DNA of 64,000 nt from Parasphingorhabdus sp. Lineage in GTDB: Bacteria > Pseudomonadota > Alphaproteobacteria > Sphingomonadales > Sphingomonadaceae. The first letter of the stretch is position 1. Every line of letters starts with the position of its first letter. The notes under the pieces were generated by a model that was not told the origin of the DNA, did not search any database, and was given only the letters and a program-made list of their open reading frames with translations. Below are positions 40,764-49,483 of the stretch, piece by piece. The DNA lies in the NCBI GenBank assembly GCA_030373505.1, contig JAUCYS010000001.1, positions 370,864 through 434,863 of the forward strand, read 5' to 3'. Both the position numbers and the translations under genes were made by a program.

Positions 40764-41065
40764 GCTCTCTCCTTTTTGAGGTTGATGGCCCGAACCTGAC
40801 CGCAAGTCCAGCGGACTTTGCAGCAACGGGGGATGCGGATCATATCCGTGGCACCAGGGCCACAAAAAATCATGGCTTTTCCGAAACGGCGTAGTTCTGC
40901 TAATACAAAGATATATATCAGTCGGGCAACATATGGTGGTCAGGGGGCAGATATGATGTACGGGCCGCGCTTCCGTCAATTTTCGCCAGTTTCATGCTGC
41001 GATTTTCTGCCCGTGTCCGAACGGACAGAAAGTCAGTCCATTCGAGTCGACAGGACTTTCCTGGC

Positions 41066-41602
41066 ATGACCGACGCATCTGTTGACAGGCTGAATGAAGG
41101 GCAGCGTGACTGCCTCAGGCTGGTGTTCGCGCATCTGACGTCCAAGGAAATCGCGCGGGAGCTGGGAGTGTCTCCACACACGGTTGATCAGCGGCTGCGC
41201 ACGGCGATGCGTGTTTTAGATGCTGGTTCCCGCTTTGAAGCCGCGCGCATCTTTGCGGCGCTGGATCCCGAACAGGATTATCAACCGTTGATATATCAAG
41301 CGTCGCTTGTTGAGAAAGGCCACGAAAACGGGAATCAGGGCTCGTCATCCCGAAGAACCAGCAGCAAAAAAGCCGACCTCGAGGATGACAGCGCGAATGC
41401 GGCGAGCGGCGGCGCCTTCATAGCTTTGGAGCGATTTGAACCAGGGCACCGTCCGCTTCCCGTTCCGCGTTTCCGCGGCGAGAAAAACCGTCTTGCTGCG
41501 GTCGAGCGTCTCGGATGGATACTGGCTATTGCGATCGGAGCCGCTTTGTCTTTTGGGGGCCTGATATCGGGCCTGGAAGCGTTGTCCCGGCTCAAAGGCT
41601 GA
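41066..41602 (+). CDS. LuxR-type HTH protein with C-terminal TM segment
   Basis: RLNEGQRDCLRLVFAHLTSKEIARELGVSPHTVDQRLRTAMRVL; hydrophobic C-terminus. Confidence 0.8.
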   Translation: MTDASVDRLNEGQRDCLRLVFAHLTSKEIARELGVSPHTVDQRLRTAMRVLDAGSRFEAARIFAALDPEQDYQPLIYQASLVEKGHENGNQGSSSRRTSSKKADLEDDSANAASGGAFIALERFEPGHRPLPVPRFRGEKNRLAAVERLGWILAIAIGAALSFGGLISGLEALSRLKG

Positions 41603-41703
41603 GCACCGGCTCGGCCAGCCAGCGCCATGGTCTGCTTGTGTGAAGGCCCAGTATTTCACATCGGACAAGGCGGTGTCGGCAGGGCACAGTGGAGAAAGGA
41701 AAA

Positions 41704-42066
41704 ATGATGCGAAGACAGCGACAAGATGCAGCGGAGCATCTGGCAGACAAACTGTTCGCGGCTGAACGGGCCTTGGATGAGGCTATCGGGAAAATGGCCG
41801 ACTTGATCGGACATATGCCGAGGGCACGGATGGCCGCTCATTTATCGGCCGTGGTGGGTCAGGATGCCGTTGCCGAGGCAGCGGAAACTCTCTCGGCAAT
41901 GATCGGGGCGAGAGGGCATCTGGTCGCCACTCATAACCGATTGGCGGACGTCCGCGATCAAATTGGATTGCAGGAGATAGCTCTTGGAAGTGGAGATATG
42001 AAACCATCACTCCAAGCAAAGAAAAGAGCTGAGCAGGTAGTCAACCTGGTCGATGAAGCTGCATAG
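41704..42066 (+). CDS. Hypothetical protein
   Basis: ATG 41704 in the 41689 ORF; helical, no recognised motif. Confidence 0.5.
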   Translation: MMRRQRQDAAEHLADKLFAAERALDEAIGKMADLIGHMPRARMAAHLSAVVGQDAVAEAAETLSAMIGARGHLVATHNRLADVRDQIGLQEIALGSGDMKPSLQAKKRAEQVVNLVDEAA

Positions 42067-42126
42067 CCGTTCGGGAAGTCAAAAAAGCAAGCTCTGTTAT
42101 TTCTAAATTGGATCAAGGTTAACACA

Positions 42127-42570
42127 GTGATTCTCAACACGATCTGGGGAAATGTCTATTATCTATTCCTATTTGCTTGCTGCGGACATGCAATTTTTAG
42201 GGGCGCCCGCTCGGAATATCTCGGAGCCGCGATCATGATAGCCGGCTCTTTAAGTTCTCTCGCGGTCGGTAAAATATGGGGGACACCATGGGTCAGAATA
42301 GAAGCAGGAATATTCGCGATCGATATCGTCGCTCTTTTCGCGTTAATTTATTTGACCCTGAAATCTGATCGTTTCTGGCCGATGTGGGCGTCTGCTTTTC
42401 AACTGCTAGCGGTAGCGATCCATACAGCGGTTATGATAGCACCCCAAGTAACGCCTTGGGCTTTCGCAACAGGAGCTGTGTTCTGGGCTTACCCCATGCT
42501 GCTCGCGTTGGCGATCGGCTCCCTTGAACATGTAGCGGTCCGGTCGGGACGTAAAATCGAATCCGGATAG
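42127..42570 (+). CDS. Hypothetical integral membrane protein
   Basis: 147 aa, several hydrophobic helices, GTG start. Confidence 0.55.
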   Translation: MILNTIWGNVYYLFLFACCGHAIFRGARSEYLGAAIMIAGSLSSLAVGKIWGTPWVRIEAGIFAIDIVALFALIYLTLKSDRFWPMWASAFQLLAVAIHTAVMIAPQVTPWAFATGAVFWAYPMLLALAIGSLEHVAVRSGRKIESG

Positions 42571-42649
42571 CGCCCCCTCAAGTCAAAAGTTCCAACACAA
42601 TCATTTCCCAATTTTTTGCAGAAGCCCCGCTTTTGCGAGCCCGTGGAGT

Positions 42650-44083
42650 ATGGTCATGGCAAGCAATCAAATTTTGCTGTTTCTCGATTTTCTGCAAAAG
42701 GAACTGCTGCTGTTCGCCAGCCTGTCCTTTCTGATTGGCGCGGTCGACGATTTGCTGTTTGATGGACTCTGGATCTTTCACGGGCTGAGACGCCAGCTTT
42801 TCGTCTATTCGCGCTATCAAAGGGCAACCGTGGAAAGTCTCGACCCGGCGGCGCTGGAGCGTCGAATGGCGATATTCGTCCCCGCCTGGCAAGAGGCGGC
42901 GGTGATCGGCCCCATGCTGAGCCGTTGTCTGGGGCAGTGGACAGCGAGTCAATATCGCATCTACGTCGGCTGCTATCCCAATGATCCGGAAACCGTAGCG
43001 GCAGTGGCGGCGGCTTCGACGGGCAGCGACAAGGTTCGGCTTGTGATGTGCAGCCGGGGCGGTCCCACCACCAAGGCCGATTGTCTCAATCATCTTTGGG
43101 ATGCGCTCTGTCGCGATGAAATCGAAGAACAGGCCAATTTTGCAGCGATCATTCTGCACGATGCGGAGGATATCGTTCATCCCGAGGCGCTTCGGCTTTT
43201 CGGCCATCTGATCGGCAAGGCCGCTCTTGTCCAGCTTCCCGTCATTCCCCGTCGCGCCAAACGCTCGCGCTGGGTTGCGGGCCATTATGGTGACGAGTTC
43301 GCTGAATTGCATGGCAAGCAGATGGTGCTGCGCGAGGCACTCGGTGCTTCCATCCCCTCGGCGGGGGTCGGCTGTGCCTTCGCCCGGGATGCCCTGCAAA
43401 AACTTTCCGCCCGCACACAGGGCAAGCCTTTTGACGCTGAAAGCATGACCGAAGATTATGAACTGGGACTCCATCTGACCGGCGGAACAAGTCGCGGAAT
43501 TTTTGCCCGGCTGCGCGACAGGAGCGGCCAATGGGTAGCAACCCAGGAGTTTTTTCCGGACAGGCTGGAAGATGCGATCAGGCAGAAAAGCCGGTGGATG
43601 GCGGGTATTTCACTCTCCGGCTGGGATCGGTTGGGCTGGCAAAATGATTGGCGGGAAAACTGGATGCGTCTGCGCGACCGCAAGGCCAGCTTTGCCGCCA
43701 TTGTCCTGGCGATCGCCTATATTGCCATCCTGTTGACCGGCCTGCTTTCGCTTGCCGAAATGACGGGGAGTTACCGCCTTCAGCCCGTGTCCCGATTTCT
43801 GAAGATATTGCTGGTTCTTAATGCAGGATTTCTCCTCTGGCGGTTGATGATGAAAGCCTATTTCGTCTTTTGTCTCTACGGCCTGCGCGAAGCCATGCTG
43901 TCAATTCCCCGAACGGTTGTCGCCAATATGATCAATATCATGGCGGTCTGGCGCGCACTCCGCCAATATGTCGGGCAACTTGCCGGTCAACCTGCCCGTT
44001 GGGAAAAAACCAGTCATTTTTATCCTGATGCCGGGAATGTCAAACAACTGAGGCCGCAATATTCCCCGGAAGACCGGGGCTGA
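42650..44083 (+). CDS. NfrB-like membrane glycosyltransferase (phage N4 adsorption protein B family)
   Basis: 477 aa; MAIFVPAWQEAAVIGPML, RIYVGCYPNDPETVAAV, ILHDAEDIVHPEALRLF, TEDYELGLHL, RQKSRWMAGISLSGWDRLGW. Confidence 0.85.
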   Translation: MVMASNQILLFLDFLQKELLLFASLSFLIGAVDDLLFDGLWIFHGLRRQLFVYSRYQRATVESLDPAALERRMAIFVPAWQEAAVIGPMLSRCLGQWTASQYRIYVGCYPNDPETVAAVAAASTGSDKVRLVMCSRGGPTTKADCLNHLWDALCRDEIEEQANFAAIILHDAEDIVHPEALRLFGHLIGKAALVQLPVIPRRAKRSRWVAGHYGDEFAELHGKQMVLREALGASIPSAGVGCAFARDALQKLSARTQGKPFDAESMTEDYELGLHLTGGTSRGIFARLRDRSGQWVATQEFFPDRLEDAIRQKSRWMAGISLSGWDRLGWQNDWRENWMRLRDRKASFAAIVLAIAYIAILLTGLLSLAEMTGSYRLQPVSRFLKILLVLNAGFLLWRLMMKAYFVFCLYGLREAMLSIPRTVVANMINIMAVWRALRQYVGQLAGQPARWEKTSHFYPDAGNVKQLRPQYSPEDRG

Positions 44084-44087
44084 GCGC

Positions 44088-45209
44088 TTGCCGGGATCGG
44101 CCGCCGGAGCGCCGCTGAGGGCCATGGCGGCCATGGCGGCACTCTGGATATTGGTCAGGGCAATTTCCTGGTACAGTCCAGCAGTTTTTGGGCGATATCC
44201 CGCCGATCCGGTTGAGAGCCTCCCGATGCGTCTGGCGGTAAAACCACAGGGCGCAGAACGGACGACAATGCCATTGGATGTCGCACGGGATCGGGCGAGC
44301 CGATACCGAACAAGGCGCCAATATCAAACCGTCGATATGCCGACACGCAGCCAGGGCAGATTTGCCGTTCTGAAGAGGGCCGCCACAGGCGTGTCGCGGC
44401 CCATGTCTGTGTTATGGCCATATTCCGACGAGGCTCGAGGGTTTTTTCTGCCCGCTTCGCTTAGCCGGGCCGATCGAGATTCAGGCATTGACGCAGCGAC
44501 CATCCCGCGTTTCCCCAATCCTCCCGCTGCGCCTCATAGCAAAAATTGGGCCGCCTATTTCTGGATCCATGCCCGGCAACATTCCGGACCGGAACGCCAG
44601 TTTCATGGCAGGCAGGGGAACACCATCGCCAACGGCCAATATGGGGGCAGTCAGGCAGGGGCCATATTGTCCTGGCGTCTGTTCGACCGACCCGTTCCGG
44701 AAACGTCCCTTTATGCCCGGCTTTCGACTGCGCTGGCTCCGGTGAGCCAGGAAGAAATCGCACTGGGGGCTCGGCTTCGCCCGCTGCGGAACGTGCCGCT
44801 GGCCGTGCATGCGGAGCAGCGGTTCGACGCTGGCTCGGGCCGGGTCGCCGGTACGGCTTTCTATGCGACAGGCGGGACCGGGCCAGACGTAGTCCTGGAG
44901 CGATTTGTGCTGGAGACCTATGGGCAGGCGGGTTACGTCCTCGGACGGAATCGCACCTATTTTTTCGACGGTTCTGCCACTGTTCAGCGCCCGATTGCCG
45001 ATCTGGGTGACCCGAAATTGTCGGTCGGTGCCGGGTTATGGACGGGTGGTCAGCGGGATATTCGTCGGCTGGATATCGGCCCGCGGGCCAGCCTTGACCT
45101 GCCTATGGGTGGCCTGTTGACCCGCATTGCGGTCGACGGGAGAGTTCGGGTCGCGGGTAATGCCCGTCCGGGAAGCGGAGTGGCGCTGACGGTTTCGACC
45201 AGCTTCTAG
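44088..45209 (+). CDS. NfrA C-terminal-domain-like outer-membrane protein
   Basis: NGQYGGSQAGAILSWRLF, RPLRNVPLAVHAEQRF, RLDIGPRASLDLPMGGLLTRIAVDGRVRVAGNARPGSGVALTVSTSF; 4 nt after the NfrB-like gene; start codon uncertain. Confidence 0.7.
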   Translation: MPGSAAGAPLRAMAAMAALWILVRAISWYSPAVFGRYPADPVESLPMRLAVKPQGAERTTMPLDVARDRASRYRTRRQYQTVDMPTRSQGRFAVLKRAATGVSRPMSVLWPYSDEARGFFLPASLSRADRDSGIDAATIPRFPNPPAAPHSKNWAAYFWIHARQHSGPERQFHGRQGNTIANGQYGGSQAGAILSWRLFDRPVPETSLYARLSTALAPVSQEEIALGARLRPLRNVPLAVHAEQRFDAGSGRVAGTAFYATGGTGPDVVLERFVLETYGQAGYVLGRNRTYFFDGSATVQRPIADLGDPKLSVGAGLWTGGQRDIRRLDIGPRASLDLPMGGLLTRIAVDGRVRVAGNARPGSGVALTVSTSF

Positions 45210-45312
45210 AGAGCGGAATATTTTCCGTCGCCGTACCAATCGATTCTTTTCTTGCTCCCCGGATGGCAACGCTCTTTATCCCGCACGAAAAAGGGATTAG
45301 TCCGGTCGGTAT

Positions 45313-46227
45313 ATGGACATATACCTGCCAATCGCCAATCTTTCGGTCAATGCTTTCGTTATCGTCCTGCTCGGCGGGCTGGTCGGGATATTGTCAGGCA
45401 TGTTTGGCGTCGGCGGAGGCTTTCTGACCACGCCGTTGCTGATTTTTTACGGCATACCCCCGACAGTGGCTGCGGCGTCGGCATCAACCCAGGTCACCGG
45501 AGCCAGTATTTCCGGTGTCGCAGCCCATATGCGCCGCAAGGGAGTCGACTTCCGGATGGGCGGCATATTGGTGATCGGCGGTATTTTCGGCACGATGATC
45601 GGAACCGGGCTTTTCCAGATTCTGCAAAGCTGGGGCCAGATCGATACGGTCATCAATGTTCTCTACGTTTTGATGCTGTCGAGCATCGGTGGCCTGATGT
45701 TCAAGGAATCGTTGCAGAGCGTCCGCGCGCTGCGCGCCGGAAAACCGCTGCCCGCCCGGAAGCGGCGGCATCACCCGCTGGTGGCCAATCTGCCGTTCCG
45801 TTATCGTTTTTACCGGTCCGGTCTCTATATTTCGCCAATTGCCCCTTTCATACTCGGTCTGCTTACCGGCATATTAACAATGTTGCTGGGCGTCGGTGGC
45901 GGTTTTATCATGGTGCCGGCGATGCTCTATCTGCTGGGTATGGGCGCCCAGGTGGTTGTCGGAACCTCGCTCTTCCAGATCCTGTTTGTCACCATCGCCT
46001 CGACGATGATGCACAGCATGACGACACGTGCCGTCGATATCGTTCTGGCCTCGCTGCTGCTGATCGGCAGCGTGACGGGCGCGCAACTGGGCGCAAAATT
46101 TGCCCAGCGGATGCGGCCGGAATATCTGCGTCTGGCACTGGCCTCCATGGTTCTGCTCGTTGCGATCCGTATGGCCCTGGGGTTGGGTTTCCAACCGGAC
46201 GAAATCTATACGGTGCAACCCCTGTGA
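45313..46227 (+). CDS. Sulfite exporter TauE/SafE family protein
   Basis: LGGLVGILSGMFGVGGGFLTTPLLIFYGIPPTVAAASAST and second-half GLLTGILTMLLGVGGGFIMVPAMLYLLGM. Confidence 0.9.
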   Translation: MDIYLPIANLSVNAFVIVLLGGLVGILSGMFGVGGGFLTTPLLIFYGIPPTVAAASASTQVTGASISGVAAHMRRKGVDFRMGGILVIGGIFGTMIGTGLFQILQSWGQIDTVINVLYVLMLSSIGGLMFKESLQSVRALRAGKPLPARKRRHHPLVANLPFRYRFYRSGLYISPIAPFILGLLTGILTMLLGVGGGFIMVPAMLYLLGMGAQVVVGTSLFQILFVTIASTMMHSMTTRAVDIVLASLLLIGSVTGAQLGAKFAQRMRPEYLRLALASMVLLVAIRMALGLGFQPDEIYTVQPL

Positions 46228-46997
46228 TGCGGCGCCGGCCCCTTTTTACCCGATTGTTCGCGGTTCTGGCTATCGCGGTGCTGACCGTGGCCGCAACCCC
46301 AATTCTGGTGCCCGAGGTATCGCAGGACCGGATCAGTATCCGGGGTGATTTCAATGGTGCGCAATTGCTGCTGTTTGGAGCGATCACCTATCCGCCGGGT
46401 ACTCGCAATACCGATCAGGCAGATATTGTAGTGGTTCTGAAAGGGCCTGTGGAATCGATTGTCGTGCGCGAGAAGCAGCAGATCGCCGGCATCTGGATCA
46501 ACGCGGCGAGTAGCGAATTTCGGTCCGCTCCGGGATTTTATGCGGTCGCTTCTTCGAAACCGATCGATGATATTGTCGACAGCAAGACCGCCGACATCTA
46601 CGAACTGGGACTGCACCATTTGCAGCTTTCTCCAGCAGGAGCGATTGACAGCCGCGAACTGGATCGTTTTGTCGACGGACTTGTAGACCTGAATTCGCGG
46701 GGCCATCTGTTCAAGAATCTGCCCAATAGCGTCAAGATTACCAATAGCGTGCTCTATCAGGCGCGGATCAACTTGCCAGCGAGCGTACCGGTTGGCGATT
46801 ACACCGCCGAAACCTTTCTCATAATCGATGGCCGGGTGGAGGCTGCAGAAGTCAAGAATATTACCATCGAAAAAATCGGTATGGGGCGTTTCATCACCAA
46901 TTTATCGCAGAACAACGGCTTTCTCTATGGATTGATCGCCGTGGCCATTTCGGTTTTTCTGGGCTGGTCCGCAGGCTATCTGTTCCGCAAGATGTGA
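46227..46997 (+). CDS. TIGR02186-like membrane-anchored protein
   Basis: ATG 46227 overlaps the TauE/SafE stop (TGATG); VPEVSQDRISIRGDFNGAQLLLFGAI, C-terminal TM. Confidence 0.75.
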   Translation: MRRRPLFTRLFAVLAIAVLTVAATPILVPEVSQDRISIRGDFNGAQLLLFGAITYPPGTRNTDQADIVVVLKGPVESIVVREKQQIAGIWINAASSEFRSAPGFYAVASSKPIDDIVDSKTADIYELGLHHLQLSPAGAIDSRELDRFVDGLVDLNSRGHLFKNLPNSVKITNSVLYQARINLPASVPVGDYTAETFLIIDGRVEAAEVKNITIEKIGMGRFITNLSQNNGFLYGLIAVAISVFLGWSAGYLFRKM

Positions 46998-47108
46998 TCT
47001 TGCTTCAGGGCCGTCTCGCTTTGCCTCTCGTTTCTGCAGCGCGAGTAAATCTTCCTTAACCATGATCGACTAGTCCGGTTTTTCAAAGGCAAAACAGGAA
47101 GTACGGCA

Positions 47109-48812
47109 ATGTCCGACATGGGTTCTCACAATTTCTCCGAAGCAAGACCGGGTCCAGTTTCCGGCACCGAACAGCTAAGAGACCCTGAGCACGGTACCCC
47201 TTCCCGGCGCAGTGAGGGGTACAAGATTGGTGAAGTGATCGAAATTGCCGGTTCCGGCTCGAAAGTGGTAATGGATACCGCCGTTCTGACGGGACTGCTC
47301 GACCATCACGACAAGACCGTCCAAATGGCGGGCCAAGTAGGCAGCCAGGTCAAAATACGGGTTGGCCAGACCTGGTTGCTTGCCAACATCCGTACCCAGC
47401 GACTCTATGAAGGCCAGGCAGGACTGGTGGTTGCCGAGATCGATTTTCTAGGCGAGGGAGACGAGGAAAAGCTGACCGGACAGATATATAATTTCCGTCG
47501 GGGCGTGACCCGCTATCCGACACCTGCATCGATTGTCTATGCTGTCACCACCGCCGACCTCAAGCAGGTTTATGCCTCAGATGGCCGTGCCAATGTGGAG
47601 GTTGGCACCGTCTATCCGACAGACGATATCCGTGGTGCTCTCTATGTGGATGCCATGCTCGGCAAGCATTTCGCGCTTCTGGGTTCGACCGGTACCGGTA
47701 AGTCGACGGCCGCCGCTCTCATTCTTCATAAAATCTGTGATATGGCGCCCGAAGGCCACATCATCATGATCGATCCGCACGGGGAATATGGCGCGGCGTT
47801 CAAGGATAATGGCAAGGTGTTCGATGTGAACAACCTGAACCTGCCTTACTGGCTGATGAACTTTCGAGAACATTGCGAGGTCTTTGTCCAGTCGAATGGA
47901 GACGCCAAGCAGATGGATTGCGACATTCTCGCCAAATGTCTGCTGGCGGCAAAAGCGAAAAACCAGGCCTCCGCGGGCGTTGCGAAACTGACCGTGGATT
48001 CGCCGGTGCCCTATCTGTTGTCCGATCTGACCACGATCCTGCAGAACGAAATGGGCAAGCTCGACAAGGCGACCAACAGCGCACCCTATCAGCGGCTGAA
48101 AAGCAAGATTGACGAGATCAAGGCTGACCCGCGCTACAGCTTCATGTTCTCCGGGATGCTGGTCGGTGACACGATGGCGAGTTTTCTTACCAAGATTTTC
48201 CGGTTGCCCTCCGAAGGCAAGCCGATTTCGATTATCGATGTATCCGCCATGCCGTCCGAAATCACGCCGACCGTGGTGTCAGTGCTCAGCCGGCTGGTTT
48301 TTGACTATGCGATCTGGGCGCGCAACGAACCGCAACGCCCGATGCTGCTGGTCTGCGAGGAAGCGCATCGCTATATTCCCAATGACGACATGGCCGAGGA
48401 AAGCGCCGTTCGCGACATCCTCAGTCGGATCGCCAAGGAAGGCCGTAAATATGGTGTGTCCCTGGGTCTGATTACCCAGCGGCCATCCGATCTTGCCGAA
48501 GGGGTGCTGTCGCAATGCGGGACGATCCTGTCAATGCGGCTCAACAATGATCGAGATCAGGCGTTTGTGAAGGCAGCTATGCCGGAAGGCGCCCGCGGCT
48601 TTCTCGATTCTATTCCCGCCTTGCGCAATCGCGAAGTCATCTGTTGCGGGGAAGGCGTGGCGATCCCGATCCGCGTTTCGCTGGATACGCTCGCGGAAGA
48701 ACGCCGTCCGGCTTCGGAAGATCCGATATTCTCGGACCTCTGGCGGGAACAGGGTGGCGAGGAAGAGATCATCCAGCGGGTTATCAAGCGCTGGCGGGCG
48801 CAAGGGCGATAA
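47109..48812 (+). CDS. HerA/DUF87-type ATPase
   Basis: ALLGSTGTGKSTAAALILHKI, IIMIDPHGEYGAAF, PMLLVCEEAHRYIP, ITQRPSDLAEGVLSQCGTILSMRL. Confidence 0.9.
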   Translation: MSDMGSHNFSEARPGPVSGTEQLRDPEHGTPSRRSEGYKIGEVIEIAGSGSKVVMDTAVLTGLLDHHDKTVQMAGQVGSQVKIRVGQTWLLANIRTQRLYEGQAGLVVAEIDFLGEGDEEKLTGQIYNFRRGVTRYPTPASIVYAVTTADLKQVYASDGRANVEVGTVYPTDDIRGALYVDAMLGKHFALLGSTGTGKSTAAALILHKICDMAPEGHIIMIDPHGEYGAAFKDNGKVFDVNNLNLPYWLMNFREHCEVFVQSNGDAKQMDCDILAKCLLAAKAKNQASAGVAKLTVDSPVPYLLSDLTTILQNEMGKLDKATNSAPYQRLKSKIDEIKADPRYSFMFSGMLVGDTMASFLTKIFRLPSEGKPISIIDVSAMPSEITPTVVSVLSRLVFDYAIWARNEPQRPMLLVCEEAHRYIPNDDMAEESAVRDILSRIAKEGRKYGVSLGLITQRPSDLAEGVLSQCGTILSMRLNNDRDQAFVKAAMPEGARGFLDSIPALRNREVICCGEGVAIPIRVSLDTLAEERRPASEDPIFSDLWREQGGEEEIIQRVIKRWRAQGR

Positions 48813-48942
48813 GCGACCAGCCGACCGTTTGTCCATCGCCTTCCGCTGTTGATCGATAGCCGCTACCAAATTCAGGACTATTGATTACACCCGTAGTCAT
48901 GCAGCTGCGCGCACGGCGCAGTGGACTGACAGGGAGTATTCG

Positions 48943-49377
48943 ATGGTTGATAAACGCTATATTCCATGGCTGGCTGGACTGGGTCTCGTCGCCGGTTCCT
49001 TGGTGCCAGCTCTGGCCATTCACGCTCGCGATGCCGAGCATCAATTACATTCAGAATGGAGCGAATCCCTTGCCCGGGACATCCATGCCCAGGTGAAGGC
49101 AGGATTGGCTGAAGGCGCCGTTGGCATGGAAAAGGGCGCCGATGAAATGCTGCGTGGGGCCGACAAGATGGAGGCTTATGCCGATCGGCTCGAAAGCGAC
49201 GCAAATTTTCGGGAACGCGAGGTGGCACGGGAGAACGCCCGGCATGAAAAGCAAATCACGGCAGACGAACTGCTGGCGAGCGCTCCCAGGATGCGTCGTG
49301 GTGCAGAAAAAATGCGCGAAGGCTCCAGGAAGATGCGCGAAGGCGCCGAAAAAATGCGGCGCGGCAAAGCGGAATAG
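48943..49377 (+). CDS. Hypothetical secreted/membrane coiled-coil protein with GAEKMRxG repeats
   Basis: 144 aa; N-terminal TM, repeated KGADEMLRGADKME / RRGAEKMREGSRKMREGAEKMRRG. Confidence 0.6.
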   Translation: MVDKRYIPWLAGLGLVAGSLVPALAIHARDAEHQLHSEWSESLARDIHAQVKAGLAEGAVGMEKGADEMLRGADKMEAYADRLESDANFREREVARENARHEKQITADELLASAPRMRRGAEKMREGSRKMREGAEKMRRGKAE

Positions 49378-49483
49378 GCGAGATACCGCCGACGACTGTA
49401 CCCGTGCAGGCGGGTAGCCATCGTCCGATCTTGCCCGGATTTCCGAATATTCGAGATATCCGCCTGGCGGTGCAGGCATCAAG

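Noticed and set aside
45252-46226. First part of the 581 aa ORF 45252-46997
   Set aside because: Out-of-frame with TauE/SafE; only the part from ATG 46227 (TIGR02186-like) looks real.
47109-48812. HerA-like ATPase as a phage-defence gene
   Set aside because: No Sir2, NurA, DUF4297 or other defence partner next to it; neighbours are housekeeping or hypothetical.
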